Part shown: in pieces, positions 1 to 5,718 of the stretch
How positions within the stretch are numbered: position 1 is the stretch's first letter
Layout: every line of letters starts with the position of its first letter
From: CAZVEV01 sp964625865
GTDB lineage: Bacteria > Planctomycetota > Phycisphaerae > SM23-33
Assembly: GCA_964625865.1 (NCBI GenBank)
Contig: CAZVEV010000337.1
Span: forward strand, 1 to 5,977
DNA: 5,977 nucleotides
Direction of reading: 5' to 3'
Made by a program: the position numbers and the translations under genes
The notes under the pieces: generated by a model
Told to the model about the DNA's origin: nothing
The model's input: the letters and a program-made list of their open reading frames with translations, nothing else
The model's database searches: none

Positions 1-216
1 GCGGCGATCGGGATGGTAATGCTGGCCAATCCCGAGTGGGACAACGGCGGCAACGGGGTGAATGCAGGCGAGGAGTTCGGCCTGTTCGCCCGCGACGAGA
101 TCCGGATGGCGATGATCACCGACAGTGCGGACCCGACGCAGAACCTGATGCTGATGGGTTTTGCCGGCTGGACGGACACGACCGTCGAAGACTTCCACGC
201 CGACACGCTGGCCTGA
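1..216 (+). CDS. 3' end of an unrecognised protein gene (partial)
   Basis: The frame is open from the first base of the window to a TGA at 214-216 and gives the last 71 residues of a protein whose start lies outside. The segment is acidic and rich in Asp, Gly, Asn and Met, with stretches such as GNGVNAGEEF, FARDEIRMAMITDSADP and LMGFAGWTDTTVEDFH. The alternation of short hydrophobic runs with D/N/G turns looks like the edge strands of an extracellular beta-sandwich domain, but I cannot name a family. There is no C-terminal membrane anchor or sorting signal in the visible part. Coding is supported by the absence of stops, the balanced amino-acid composition and a GC-rich third position like that of its neighbours. 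It is followed by about 300 bp without a convincing gene, so it is probably a separate unit from the lipoprotein pair downstream. Confidence 0.6.
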   Translation, partial: AAIGMVMLANPEWDNGGNGVNAGEEFGLFARDEIRMAMITDSADPTQNLMLMGFAGWTDTTVEDFHADTLA

Positions 217-514
217 TTGCCTGCCGTCCCCCTGGTCCTGCGCGTTGTCGAAGGGAGCCTGTCGGAGAGTTCGAAGGCAGATTGCGGATTCAGAGCCAGC
301 AGGCCAGGCCGCTGCGGAAGGGAACCAGGACGCCGCTCCGGCGGCGAAGCAGGGCGCCCAGAGACTGACGTTAACGGCACGCTTGCGGTGTGAACGCGGC
401 ATGCAGTATGATGTCGCTGGTCGCGACTGACCGATGTGGGCTTTCGTCGCCAGACCATATCACAGGTGATGGGCGTCCGAATCTGAGCGTGGTGCGTGTG
501 TGGAGTGTGAAGCA
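217..514. other. intergenic region upstream of the lipoprotein pair
   Basis: I see no convincing gene in these 298 bases; the open frames crossing them have arginine/proline-rich translations with no protein character. A perfect 6-bp hairpin, CGCCGC-TCCG-GCGGCG, lies at 331-346 but has no T-run, so it is not a clear terminator for the upstream gene. A candidate promoter is listed separately at 383-412. The ribosome-binding site GGAG of the next gene is at 502-505. Confidence 0.5.
383..412 (+). promoter_or_regulatory. candidate sigma-70-type promoter for the lipoprotein pair
   Basis: A -35-like TTGCGG at 383-388 and a -10-like TATGAT at 407-412 (5 of 6 consensus bases) are separated by 18 bases. 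Transcription would start near 419 and leave a leader of about 95 bases before the ATG at 515. The -35 is weak and the call rests on sequence resemblance alone. Confidence 0.3.
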
Positions 515-1267
515 ATGAAGATGATTGCCGGCGTGCTGATGGTGGCTGTGTGTGTGTTGACGTTCGGATGCGGTGCGGACGGGGGCGGGGGTGATTCCTC
601 GAACAGGCAGGCTCCCACGCCACCGTCGAAGACGGATGGGCAGGCCAAGACGCCACCGAGTCCGCAAGTCATTCTGAGTGAAGACTTCGAACGGTCGGCC
701 ATCGGGTCCTCGCCGAAATCGGCACTGGTGGCTCCTCGTGACAATGCGGATGCGATTGGCGTGGCGGTGCGGGACAACGCTCCCGAGAACGCACGCTGTT
801 TGCAGATTCAGGATTCGCCCGATATCGTGCCGAGCTACTGGCCCTATCTTATCTACTCACCGGCGGTTGCCGATGGCGTGGCGACGCTTGCCTTCGATGT
901 GCGCGTCGACAAGAAGATCGGGCTGCTACACGAGTGGCGCGATGGCAAGCGTTCGTACAAGACCGGCCCGGCGCTGCGGATTGAGTCGGGGGCGCTGCGT
1001 GTGGGGGGCAAGACACTGGTGTCACTGCCCGCCGATACATGGGTCCGGATCGAGGTAACGGCGGGGATCGGTGCCGCATCGACCGGCACATGGCGCCTGA
1101 CGGTCACCGCGCAAGGCAGCCCGGCACGCACGTTCAAGGACCTGCCCTTCACGCATGCGGAATGGGATCGGCTTAATTGGCTGGGGTTCATCGGCATCGG
1201 CAAGACCAAAGCGACCTGCTGCCTGGACGACCTGCTGCTGACTGTTGCCAAGGCCCCCAAGCCCTGA
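515..1267 (+). CDS. small secreted lipoprotein, beta-sandwich-like (copy 1)
   Basis: This 250-aa protein has an N-terminal signal (residues 1-18, a lysine then a hydrophobic stretch) ending at LTFGC. That fits a lipoprotein signal with a slightly off-consensus lipobox, with Cys19 as the lipid-bearing residue. A Gly/Ser/Pro/Lys-rich linker to about residue 48 precedes one folded domain with the marks EDFE, the N..RCLQIQD segment, YWPY, ATLAFDVRVD, a GPALRI...LRVGGK stretch and a final CLDDLLLTV strand. The alternating strands and terminal L-D-D/D-N-V strand resemble concanavalin-like carbohydrate-binding sandwiches. I cannot assign a named family and see no catalytic motif. I chose ATG 515 because GGAG (502-505) lies 9 bases upstream and the signal peptide starts there; a GTG at 500 in the same frame overlaps the Shine-Dalgarno. 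The next gene, 97 bp on, is a diverged paralogue, so the two are probably co-transcribed. A role in glycan binding at the cell surface is inference. Confidence 0.85.
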   Translation: MKMIAGVLMVAVCVLTFGCGADGGGGDSSNRQAPTPPSKTDGQAKTPPSPQVILSEDFERSAIGSSPKSALVAPRDNADAIGVAVRDNAPENARCLQIQDSPDIVPSYWPYLIYSPAVADGVATLAFDVRVDKKIGLLHEWRDGKRSYKTGPALRIESGALRVGGKTLVSLPADTWVRIEVTAGIGAASTGTWRLTVTAQGSPARTFKDLPFTHAEWDRLNWLGFIGIGKTKATCCLDDLLLTVAKAPKP

Positions 1268-1364
1268 TCGTCCATCAGACAGGCCCCGGTCCACGAGACA
1301 CCTCGGGCCGGACGCTTGCCGGCTGCGCCCGCCGGGAGATCGGGCCGGCACGGAGCGTGCGGTG

Positions 1365-2147
1365 ATGAGAATACTGACGACTTTTCTGGCCGCGATGATG
1401 CTCGCGGGATCGTGCGGATGTCGATGCAAGTCGGCGTGCATCACGCCCGATGCGCCCGGCGCACAGCCGGCCACACAGCCGGCCAGGGGCGCGGGGCAGG
1501 GCGGGACCGGCGGTGGCGTTTCCACGGAGAAAACGACGGTTGTCTTTCGCGAAGGGTTTGAGAGTGTCGCCCTCGGCGCTCAGCCGCAGTCGCTACGGTT
1601 GTACACCACCGGCAGGGGAGGGGCCATTGAAGTAATCCGGCGGTATGGCATCTTGGGAAACGAACGCTGCCTGAAGGTGACCGATGCCGAAGCCGTCGAA
1701 CCAGGCCTTTGGCCCGGCTTCTCCTTTGCTCCGAACATCGCCGCGGGCCGGGCCACGCTGGCCTTCGACGTGCGCATCGATGCCCGGACGGACCTGCTGG
1801 TCCGGTGGTTCGGCGGGGCCGGGGCCCGGCCCGTGGGGCCCGAATTGCGGATCGCGCCAGGCGTGGTGCGCGTCGGCAAGACGGTGGTGGCATCACCTCC
1901 GGCGGGGCGGTGGCTTCACGTCGAGATCTCTGCTGAGGTCTCTCCGGCGCCGGATCGCACCTGGACCCTCACGGTGGGCCCGCCCGGCAGTCGAGGGCGG
2001 ACCTTCACGGGCCTGGCACCGGCCGACCCCCAGTGGAGCGGGCTGGGCGAGGTCGGCTTCTTCAGCACGGGCAAGACCGCGGCGGTCTCTCTGTTCGACA
2101 ACGTGACGCTGACTCTCCGCGGAGCCGGCAGCCCACCTAAGCCGTAA
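1365..2147 (+). CDS. small secreted lipoprotein, paralogue of the preceding gene (copy 2)
   Basis: This 260-aa protein starts MRILTTFLAAMMLAGSC, a lipoprotein-type signal whose first Cys is residue 17, with more Cys directly behind it. An Ala/Pro/Gly/Thr-rich linker to about residue 60 leads into one domain that aligns with copy 1 end to end. Shared blocks are FE..A.G..P.S, N.RCL...D, P..WP....P..A.G.ATLAFDVR.D, GP.LRI..G..RVG, TW.LTV..G...RTF, the D(D/N) strand near the end, and a C-terminal PKP. Differences include loss of the HEWRDG block, here VRWFGGAG. ATG 1365 is preferred because GGAG at 1352-1355 stands 9 bases upstream, exactly as in copy 1; GTG 1362 is a possible alternative. The frame stays open back to 1245, but that extension is arginine/proline-rich and puts residues before the signal. 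No catalytic residues are evident. Its function is unknown; glycan binding is a guess from fold appearance and the sulfatase next door. Confidence 0.85.
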   Translation: MRILTTFLAAMMLAGSCGCRCKSACITPDAPGAQPATQPARGAGQGGTGGGVSTEKTTVVFREGFESVALGAQPQSLRLYTTGRGGAIEVIRRYGILGNERCLKVTDAEAVEPGLWPGFSFAPNIAAGRATLAFDVRIDARTDLLVRWFGGAGARPVGPELRIAPGVVRVGKTVVASPPAGRWLHVEISAEVSPAPDRTWTLTVGPPGSRGRTFTGLAPADPQWSGLGEVGFFSTGKTAAVSLFDNVTLTLRGAGSPPKP

Positions 2148-2395
2148 CGGATCACTTGGCCGCGAGTTACGGGCGGAAGCGACTCCGCGGACAGCTCTGC
2201 TCCCTATGCCCCGCGTCGTGGCGCGACAGATCCTGCGAAGGAACACCTGCTCAGAACCCGGCCAGACGCTCTGGCATTGCGCCTAGCCGCTCTAGACGCG
2301 ACAGAGGGGGCCAAGGTCCCTTCCGTGTCGAAGACGCGGCCACGAGGCGGCCAGGGCGTCAGGCCGCCTTCTGTGGCACGTGTGTCAGTCGGACG

Positions 2396-2415
2396 CGCTG
2401 TCCGACAGCGGTTTT
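2396..2415 (+). terminator. candidate Rho-independent terminator after the lipoprotein pair
   Basis: A perfect 6-bp stem, CGCTGT (2396-2401) and ACAGCG (2405-2410) with a CCG loop, is followed by G and TTTT (2412-2415) and a pyrimidine stretch. It lies about 250 bases after the copy 2 stop and just ahead of the sulfatase promoter candidate. The T-run is short, so confidence is modest. Its left arm overlaps the loop of another perfect 7-bp stem, GTCGGAC/GTCCGAC at 2388-2394/2400-2406, so the two folds exclude each other. Confidence 0.4.
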
Positions 2416-2438
2416 CCTCTGGTCAGACGGCAGCGTGT

Positions 2439-2447
2439 TGCGATAAT
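2439..2447 (+). promoter_or_regulatory. candidate extended -10 promoter for the sulfatase gene
   Basis: TGC followed by GATAAT (2442-2447, 5 of 6 bases of the -10 consensus) makes an extended -10 element. No good -35 exists at the usual distance, which extended -10 promoters can tolerate. Transcription from about 2454 would give a leader of about 56 bases carrying the AAGGA Shine-Dalgarno at 2495-2499. Prediction by eye only. Confidence 0.35.
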
Positions 2448-2509
2448 CACTGGTCGGGGGACACGTGACGAGTAAGTGATCGGCAACACATGTGAAGGAC
2501 CGCAGAGCC

Positions 2510-3991
2510 ATGGCAGGATCATCGCGGACGAGACGGCAGTTACTCAAGAGTGTGGGCATTGCGGCGGCAGCGTTGAGCCTGCCGCGGCTGGCGCGAGCGG
2601 CCGGACAGCCTCCCGCGCCCACCGGAGCGGCGGCGCCCAAGCCCAAGCCGAACATCGTCTACATCCTCGCCGACGACATGGGCTACGGCGACCTGGGCTG
2701 TTACGGGCAGAAGACCCTGGCCACGCCGGCGCTGGACAAGATGGCCGCCGAAGGCATGCGGATGACGCAGCATTACGCCGGTTCGACAGTCTGCGCTCCG
2801 TCCCGCTGCGTGCTCCTGACCGGCCTGCACACCGGCCATGCCAGGATCCGCGGTAACAACCGCGCCCTGCTGAAGAATGAGGACGTCACGATTGCCAAGG
2901 TGCTCAAGGCGGCAGGCTATCGCACGGGATGTGTGGGCAAGTGGGGGGTCGGTCACCCGCCAAAGGACACCGATCCCAACCGGTGCGGCTTCGACTACTT
3001 CTATGGCTACGCGAACATGTGGCACGCCCACAACTTCTACCCGCCGTTCCTCATCACCAACGGCCGTCGCGTCCGCCTCCGCAACAAACTGATGCCGCAG
3101 TTCGCCCGGCGCACCGACGGCTCGGGCGTGGCCGTCGAGAAACTTGACTACGCGCCGGACCTGATCCACACCCAGGCGCTGGCCTTCATCGAACGCAACA
3201 AGGCCGCTTCGACACGCTCACGGCATGCCAAGCCGTTCTTCCTCTACTATGCCCTGAACATCCCCCACGCCAACAACGAGGGCGGGCGCGTGGGACGCGG
3301 CATGGAAGTGCCCGACCACGGCGAGTTCGCCCGCAAGGGCTGGGCCGAGCCCGAAAAGGGCTTCGCCTCGATGATCCGTCGCATCGGCAACTACGTGGGC
3401 GAAATCCTGGCCGCGATCAAGGCCGCCGGGCTCGAGGACAACACGCTGGTGATCTTCTCCAGCGATAATGGTCCGCACGCCGAGGGCGGCCACAAGATGG
3501 AGCAATTCGACTCCAACGGGCGTCTGCGCGGTATGAAGCGAGACCTGTACGAGGGGGGCCTGCGCGTACCCATGATCGCCCGCTGGCCCGGGCGCATCAA
3601 GGCCGGCGCCGTCAGCGACCACGTCTCCGGCTTCCAGGACATCATGCCCACGCTGACCGAACTGGTCGGCGCCAAATGCCCGAAGACCGACGGGATATCG
3701 ATGACCCCGACTCTCTTCGGGCAGCCCGACAAGCAGGCCAGGCACGCCCACCTGTACTGGGAGTTCCACGAAGCCGGCGGCAAGCAGGCGGTCCTGATGG
3801 GCAAGTGGAAGGGCGTTCGCCTCAACACGGCCAAGACCCCCGACGGACCGATTGAACTCTACGACATCAGCCGCGATATCTCCGAACGCTCAAACGTTGC
3901 GCGCCGCCATCCCGACGTCGTGGCGAAGATCGCCGCCATAATGAAGGCCGAGCACGTCGAACTGAAGACATCGTCGCGCGGACGGCGGTAG
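2510..3991 (+). CDS. Tat-exported type I (S1) sulfatase, formylglycine-dependent
   Basis: This 493-aa enzyme is predicted to hydrolyse sulfate esters, probably on a polysaccharide, outside the cytoplasm. Residues 7-13 (TRRQLLK) are a twin-arginine motif, 15-25 the hydrophobic core, and ARA (28-30) a likely cleavage site. The catalytic domain starts at NIVYILADDMGYGDLG, with metal ligands Asp55 and Asp56. Cys95 in CAPSR is the residue matured to formylglycine; Arg99 completes the signature. Further motifs are Lys144 in GKWGVG, His253 in IPHANN, Asp319-Asn320 in SSDNG, Lys343 before YEGGLRVP, and a C-terminal ELYDIS....SNVA block. Length and motif order match complete arylsulfatase/GALNS-like members. 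Most S1 enzymes have GKWHLG; here His is Gly146, as I recall for one subgroup of these proteins. ATG 2510 is chosen for AAGGA 10 bases upstream and the correctly placed Tat motif; GTG 2492 in frame lacks a Shine-Dalgarno. The substrate cannot be read from the sequence. The enzyme needs a maturation factor (FGE or anSME), not encoded here. Confidence 0.95.
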   Translation: MAGSSRTRRQLLKSVGIAAAALSLPRLARAAGQPPAPTGAAAPKPKPNIVYILADDMGYGDLGCYGQKTLATPALDKMAAEGMRMTQHYAGSTVCAPSRCVLLTGLHTGHARIRGNNRALLKNEDVTIAKVLKAAGYRTGCVGKWGVGHPPKDTDPNRCGFDYFYGYANMWHAHNFYPPFLITNGRRVRLRNKLMPQFARRTDGSGVAVEKLDYAPDLIHTQALAFIERNKAASTRSRHAKPFFLYYALNIPHANNEGGRVGRGMEVPDHGEFARKGWAEPEKGFASMIRRIGNYVGEILAAIKAAGLEDNTLVIFSSDNGPHAEGGHKMEQFDSNGRLRGMKRDLYEGGLRVPMIARWPGRIKAGAVSDHVSGFQDIMPTLTELVGAKCPKTDGISMTPTLFGQPDKQARHAHLYWEFHEAGGKQAVLMGKWKGVRLNTAKTPDGPIELYDISRDISERSNVARRHPDVVAKIAAIMKAEHVELKTSSRGRR

Positions 3992-4017
3992 CCTCCCCGT
4001 GCGCCACGGATGAGGCG

Positions 4018-4062
4018 GGTGATTCCGTCCCGGATGATCCCGTCCCGGTTGATTCGGTCAAC
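4018..4062. repeat. 15-bp imperfect tandem repeat, three units
   Basis: Three adjacent 15-bp units stand at 4018-4032, 4033-4047 and 4048-4062. The first two, GGTGATTCCGTCCCG and GATGATCCCGTCCCG, match at 13 of 15 bases; the third (GTTGATTCGGTCAAC) is more diverged. The array is enclosed by GGCGGGT (4014-4020) and ACCCGCC (4061-4067), a 7-bp inverted pair that could close a large hairpin 23 bases after the sulfatase stop. A role as transcription terminator is possible, but there is no proper T-run. Confidence 0.55.
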
Positions 4063-4075
4063 CCGCCCCCCCGTT

Positions 4076-4234
4076 TAGCGGTCGATCGTCAGATCGACGT
4101 TTGCGCTGCATGCGAACAGATCGACGTTTGCGTGCATGCGAACAGATCGACGTTTGTCCTGCGTGCGACAGGTCCACCGTTTTCGGTCCCGCCGCTCGGC
4201 GGCGGAAAAGCGTCGATCTTACGATCGACCGCTA
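4076..4234. mobile_element. MITE-like element with 24-bp terminal inverted repeats
   Basis: The ends, 4076-4099 and 4211-4234, are inverted copies matching at 23 of 24 bases; the outer end reads TAGCGGTCGATCGT. TA stands at both outermost positions, so the core could be 4078-4232 (155 bp) flanked by a TA duplication, as made by IS630/Tc1-mariner-type transposases. The element encodes nothing of substance. Inside are three tandem 26-27 bp repeats and a GC hairpin (CCGCCGC 4189-4195, TCG, GCGGCGG 4199-4205). Size, non-coding nature, inverted ends and location between convergent genes fit a miniature inverted-repeat element moved by a transposase encoded elsewhere. The alternative is a chromosomal structured repeat of the REP/BIME type. 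No transposase or second copy is in this window, so mobility is inference. Confidence 0.6.
4090..4183 (+). repeat. 26-27 bp tandem repeat inside the MITE-like element
   Basis: Units begin at 4090, 4117 and 4143, each with the core CAGATCGACGTTTG followed by a variable stretch around TGCATGCGAA; periods are 27 and 26 bases. A fourth, decayed half-unit (CAGGTCCACCGTTTT) starts at 4169, again 26 bases on. The first unit begins within the left terminal repeat, and the right terminus contains the inverted core CGTCGATCT at 4211-4219, so array and termini share a sequence origin. There are no unique spacers, so it is not a CRISPR array. Confidence 0.75.
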
Positions 4235-4373
4235 GACGATGCGTGCGGACGGTTGAGTTCCGGTGACGAACCCCGGGGCGGGGACTCACGCGTGTGCGAA
4301 ACCCGCGCGTCGCCCGTTCCGCGTGCAAACCCGCGCCCCAGGAGTTCTCTCCGTGCGTTTCGCGCCCTATCCC
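4235..4373. other. GC-rich stretch between the MITE-like element and the oxidoreductase stop
   Basis: No independent gene is seen. It holds the palindrome CCCCGGGG (4271-4278), a 7-pair stem with one G-U (4255-4261 with 4281-4287), and two related segments at 4289-4308 and 4320-4336 that share a CGCGT start and the end AAACCCGCGC. The run-on frame of the oxidoreductase as sequenced crosses this region to 4219, but that translation has no protein character. Confidence 0.4.
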
Positions 4374-5718
4374 CTACGCCCTGTCCCCGGATCCATAGTC
4401 CGCATCCGTCAGGACGATCTTGCGCTCGGCGGCAATCGCGTCGTTGGTCTTGAAGACGGGCAGTTCGCTCTTGAAGGCGACGTCTGCGGGGCAGTTGGGA
4501 CTCGCCTTGCCGCGAATCGCGTCGAAGAAGTTCGCCAGGTGCGGTTGATAGGGGGGGGGCGGAGAACTTCCGGGCGAAGGGGCAGGGGATGGTATCCGAA
4601 CCCCCGCGCAGATCGAGGATGCTGACTCGGCCCTTGGGCTGTGGTTTTGGGGTCAAGGGATCTCCGATGGTCCTTTCGTACACATACCGAGTCCACGGTT
4701 GTTCCTTGCAGCGGAGCGGCCAATGGTAGAGGCACCTGCCCGGGGATTCGGCAAGCGTCACCGAGCCCATTGGGCCGCTGAGCAGCTCAATGTGGTGGCC
4801 CCTGATGACGGATCGTCCGGGCATGGCGTAGATGCCGCGTACCGTCCCGCGCTGGCCTCTGTATTCGTAGATCGCCATCACGTTGTCGGGCCATTGGTCC
4901 TCAGCATGGTCATCGCGACCGCCGGTGGCGACCACGGACATGGGCCGCGTGTCGAGGAACCAGTTCCACGTGTCGATCTGTCGCGTTCCAAGGCGGACCA
5001 GGGGGCCTGCGCTGTAGCGGGCATACCAGCCCCAGTTGCGGAATTCGTGGGTATTCTCATACCCGTATCGCGCCAGGACCTCCGGGCGGGGGCCGCGGCC
5101 CTTCGGCACGCCCCGCGGGGTGCGGGGCCACCGTCCCCATTGGGCGCCGGCAGTCGTGATCGGGCCCAGCATCACTCCGGGCTTGACGATCTTGTTCAGG
5201 GCGTAGAGATAGCACGGATTGCTTCGCCGCTGATGGCCGATCTGCAGCAGCATGCCTGTCTTCCGCATCGCGTGGACCATCGAGCGAGCCGCGTCGATCG
5301 TGTGGGCCATCGGTTGCTCGCAGTAGACGTGCAGACCTGCTTCGAGACACGCGTTGGTCTGTTCGGCATGGACGAAGTCGGGCGTGGCGATGAGAACCGC
5401 GTCGAGGTCCTTCTCTCTAGCGAGCATCTGACGGTAGTCCTCGTAGATGTTGACATCCTGGCCGCGGCTCTTGAGCAGGCAGCACGCGTACTTCTGCGCG
5501 TGCGGCCAGATGTCGCAGATCGCCCGGAATCGCAGCCCGTCCAGGGGACGCCGCTTGAACAGCGCTTCGCTGATGAGCCTTCGCCCGGCCGTCCCGCAGC
5601 CGATCACCGCGACGTTCAGATCGTCCGGCCTGCCCCTGCCGGTCGCCCGCGCCGCCCGGGGTCGTATGACTGTCGCTCCCGCCACTGCCGAAGGCGGCAC
5701 ACCGTTTGGCCGATCCAT
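4374..5718 (-). CDS. Gfo/Idh/MocA-family oxidoreductase, frameshifted and lacking catalytic residues
   Basis: The family is usually NAD(P)-dependent sugar dehydrogenases. Translation starts at ATG 5718-5716, with AAAGGAG (5732-5726) 7 bases upstream. Residues 34-45 (LNVAVIGCGTAG) form the Rossmann GxGxxG; ICDIWP, ATPDFVHAEQT and IGHQRRSNP are further family blocks, and NWGWY...QIDTWNWFL belongs to the C-terminal domain. Three key positions are altered: EKP is EQP (Gln135), and the D-x3-H motif is Arg242-x3-Arg246. The frame breaks near residue 388 at nine C (4559-4551). With eight C, reading continues YQPHLANFFDAIRGK...DYGSGDRA to TAG at 4376-4374, a normal family C-terminus, giving 447 aa. 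As written, the frame runs on to 4219 with a tail of about 110 unrelated residues (499 aa). The N-terminus resembles the end of a Tat signal (SAVAGATVIRPRAARA) without the arginine pair. Either a decaying gene, a switchable one, or an assembly error on top of a divergent paralogue. It is convergent with the sulfatase. Confidence 0.85.
4551..4559. other. nine-base G homopolymer causing a frameshift
   Basis: Nine consecutive G on the + strand (C on the coding strand) sit where the oxidoreductase frame changes. Eight C would restore one continuous frame with a family-typical C-terminus. Such tracts are prone to polymerase slippage and also to sequencing error, and the single sequence cannot separate these. 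Confidence 0.85.

Larger units (their letters stand above)
2148..2509. other. intergenic region between lipoprotein pair and sulfatase, rich in hairpins
   Basis: No credible gene is visible in these 362 bases; the + strand frames across it are Arg/Ser/Pro-rich, with no Shine-Dalgarno or domain. It holds consecutive hairpins: 2323-2339 (7 pairs including one G-U, GAA loop), 2345-2369 (AGGCGGCC/GGCCGCCT, 8 pairs, 9-base loop) and two overlapping stems at 2388-2406 and 2396-2410. An extended -10 follows at 2439-2447. In GC-rich DNA some of these stems may arise by chance. Confidence 0.5.

Noticed and set aside
331..346. Terminator of the first (partial) gene
   Set aside because: The 6-bp GC hairpin has no T-run and lies 115 bases after the stop; hairpins of this kind are common in GC-rich DNA.
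1245..1364. N-terminal extension of lipoprotein copy 2
   Set aside because: The extension overlaps copy 1, is rich in Arg and Pro, and would bury the signal peptide; the GGAG before 1365 matches that of copy 1.
2156..2468. Two + strand ORFs (96 and 63 aa) between copy 2 and the sulfatase
   Set aside because: They are Arg/Ser/Pro-rich, lack a convincing Shine-Dalgarno, overlap each other in different frames and run across the hairpins.
2540..3169. Minus-strand ORF of 209 aa within the sulfatase
   Set aside because: It is an antisense shadow, with His/Val/Arg-rich composition and no ribosome-binding logic; the + strand has the complete sulfatase motifs.
4090..4183. Short CRISPR-like array
   Set aside because: Units are contiguous 26-27 bp repeats with no unique spacers, degenerate quickly, and lie inside an inverted-repeat element; no cas gene is present.
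4219..4373. Run-on C-terminal tail of the oxidoreductase as a real domain
   Set aside because: The tail is low-complexity Arg/Ser/Gly, reads through part of the MITE-like element and its flank, and the alternative frame gives a family-typical C-terminus with its own stop.
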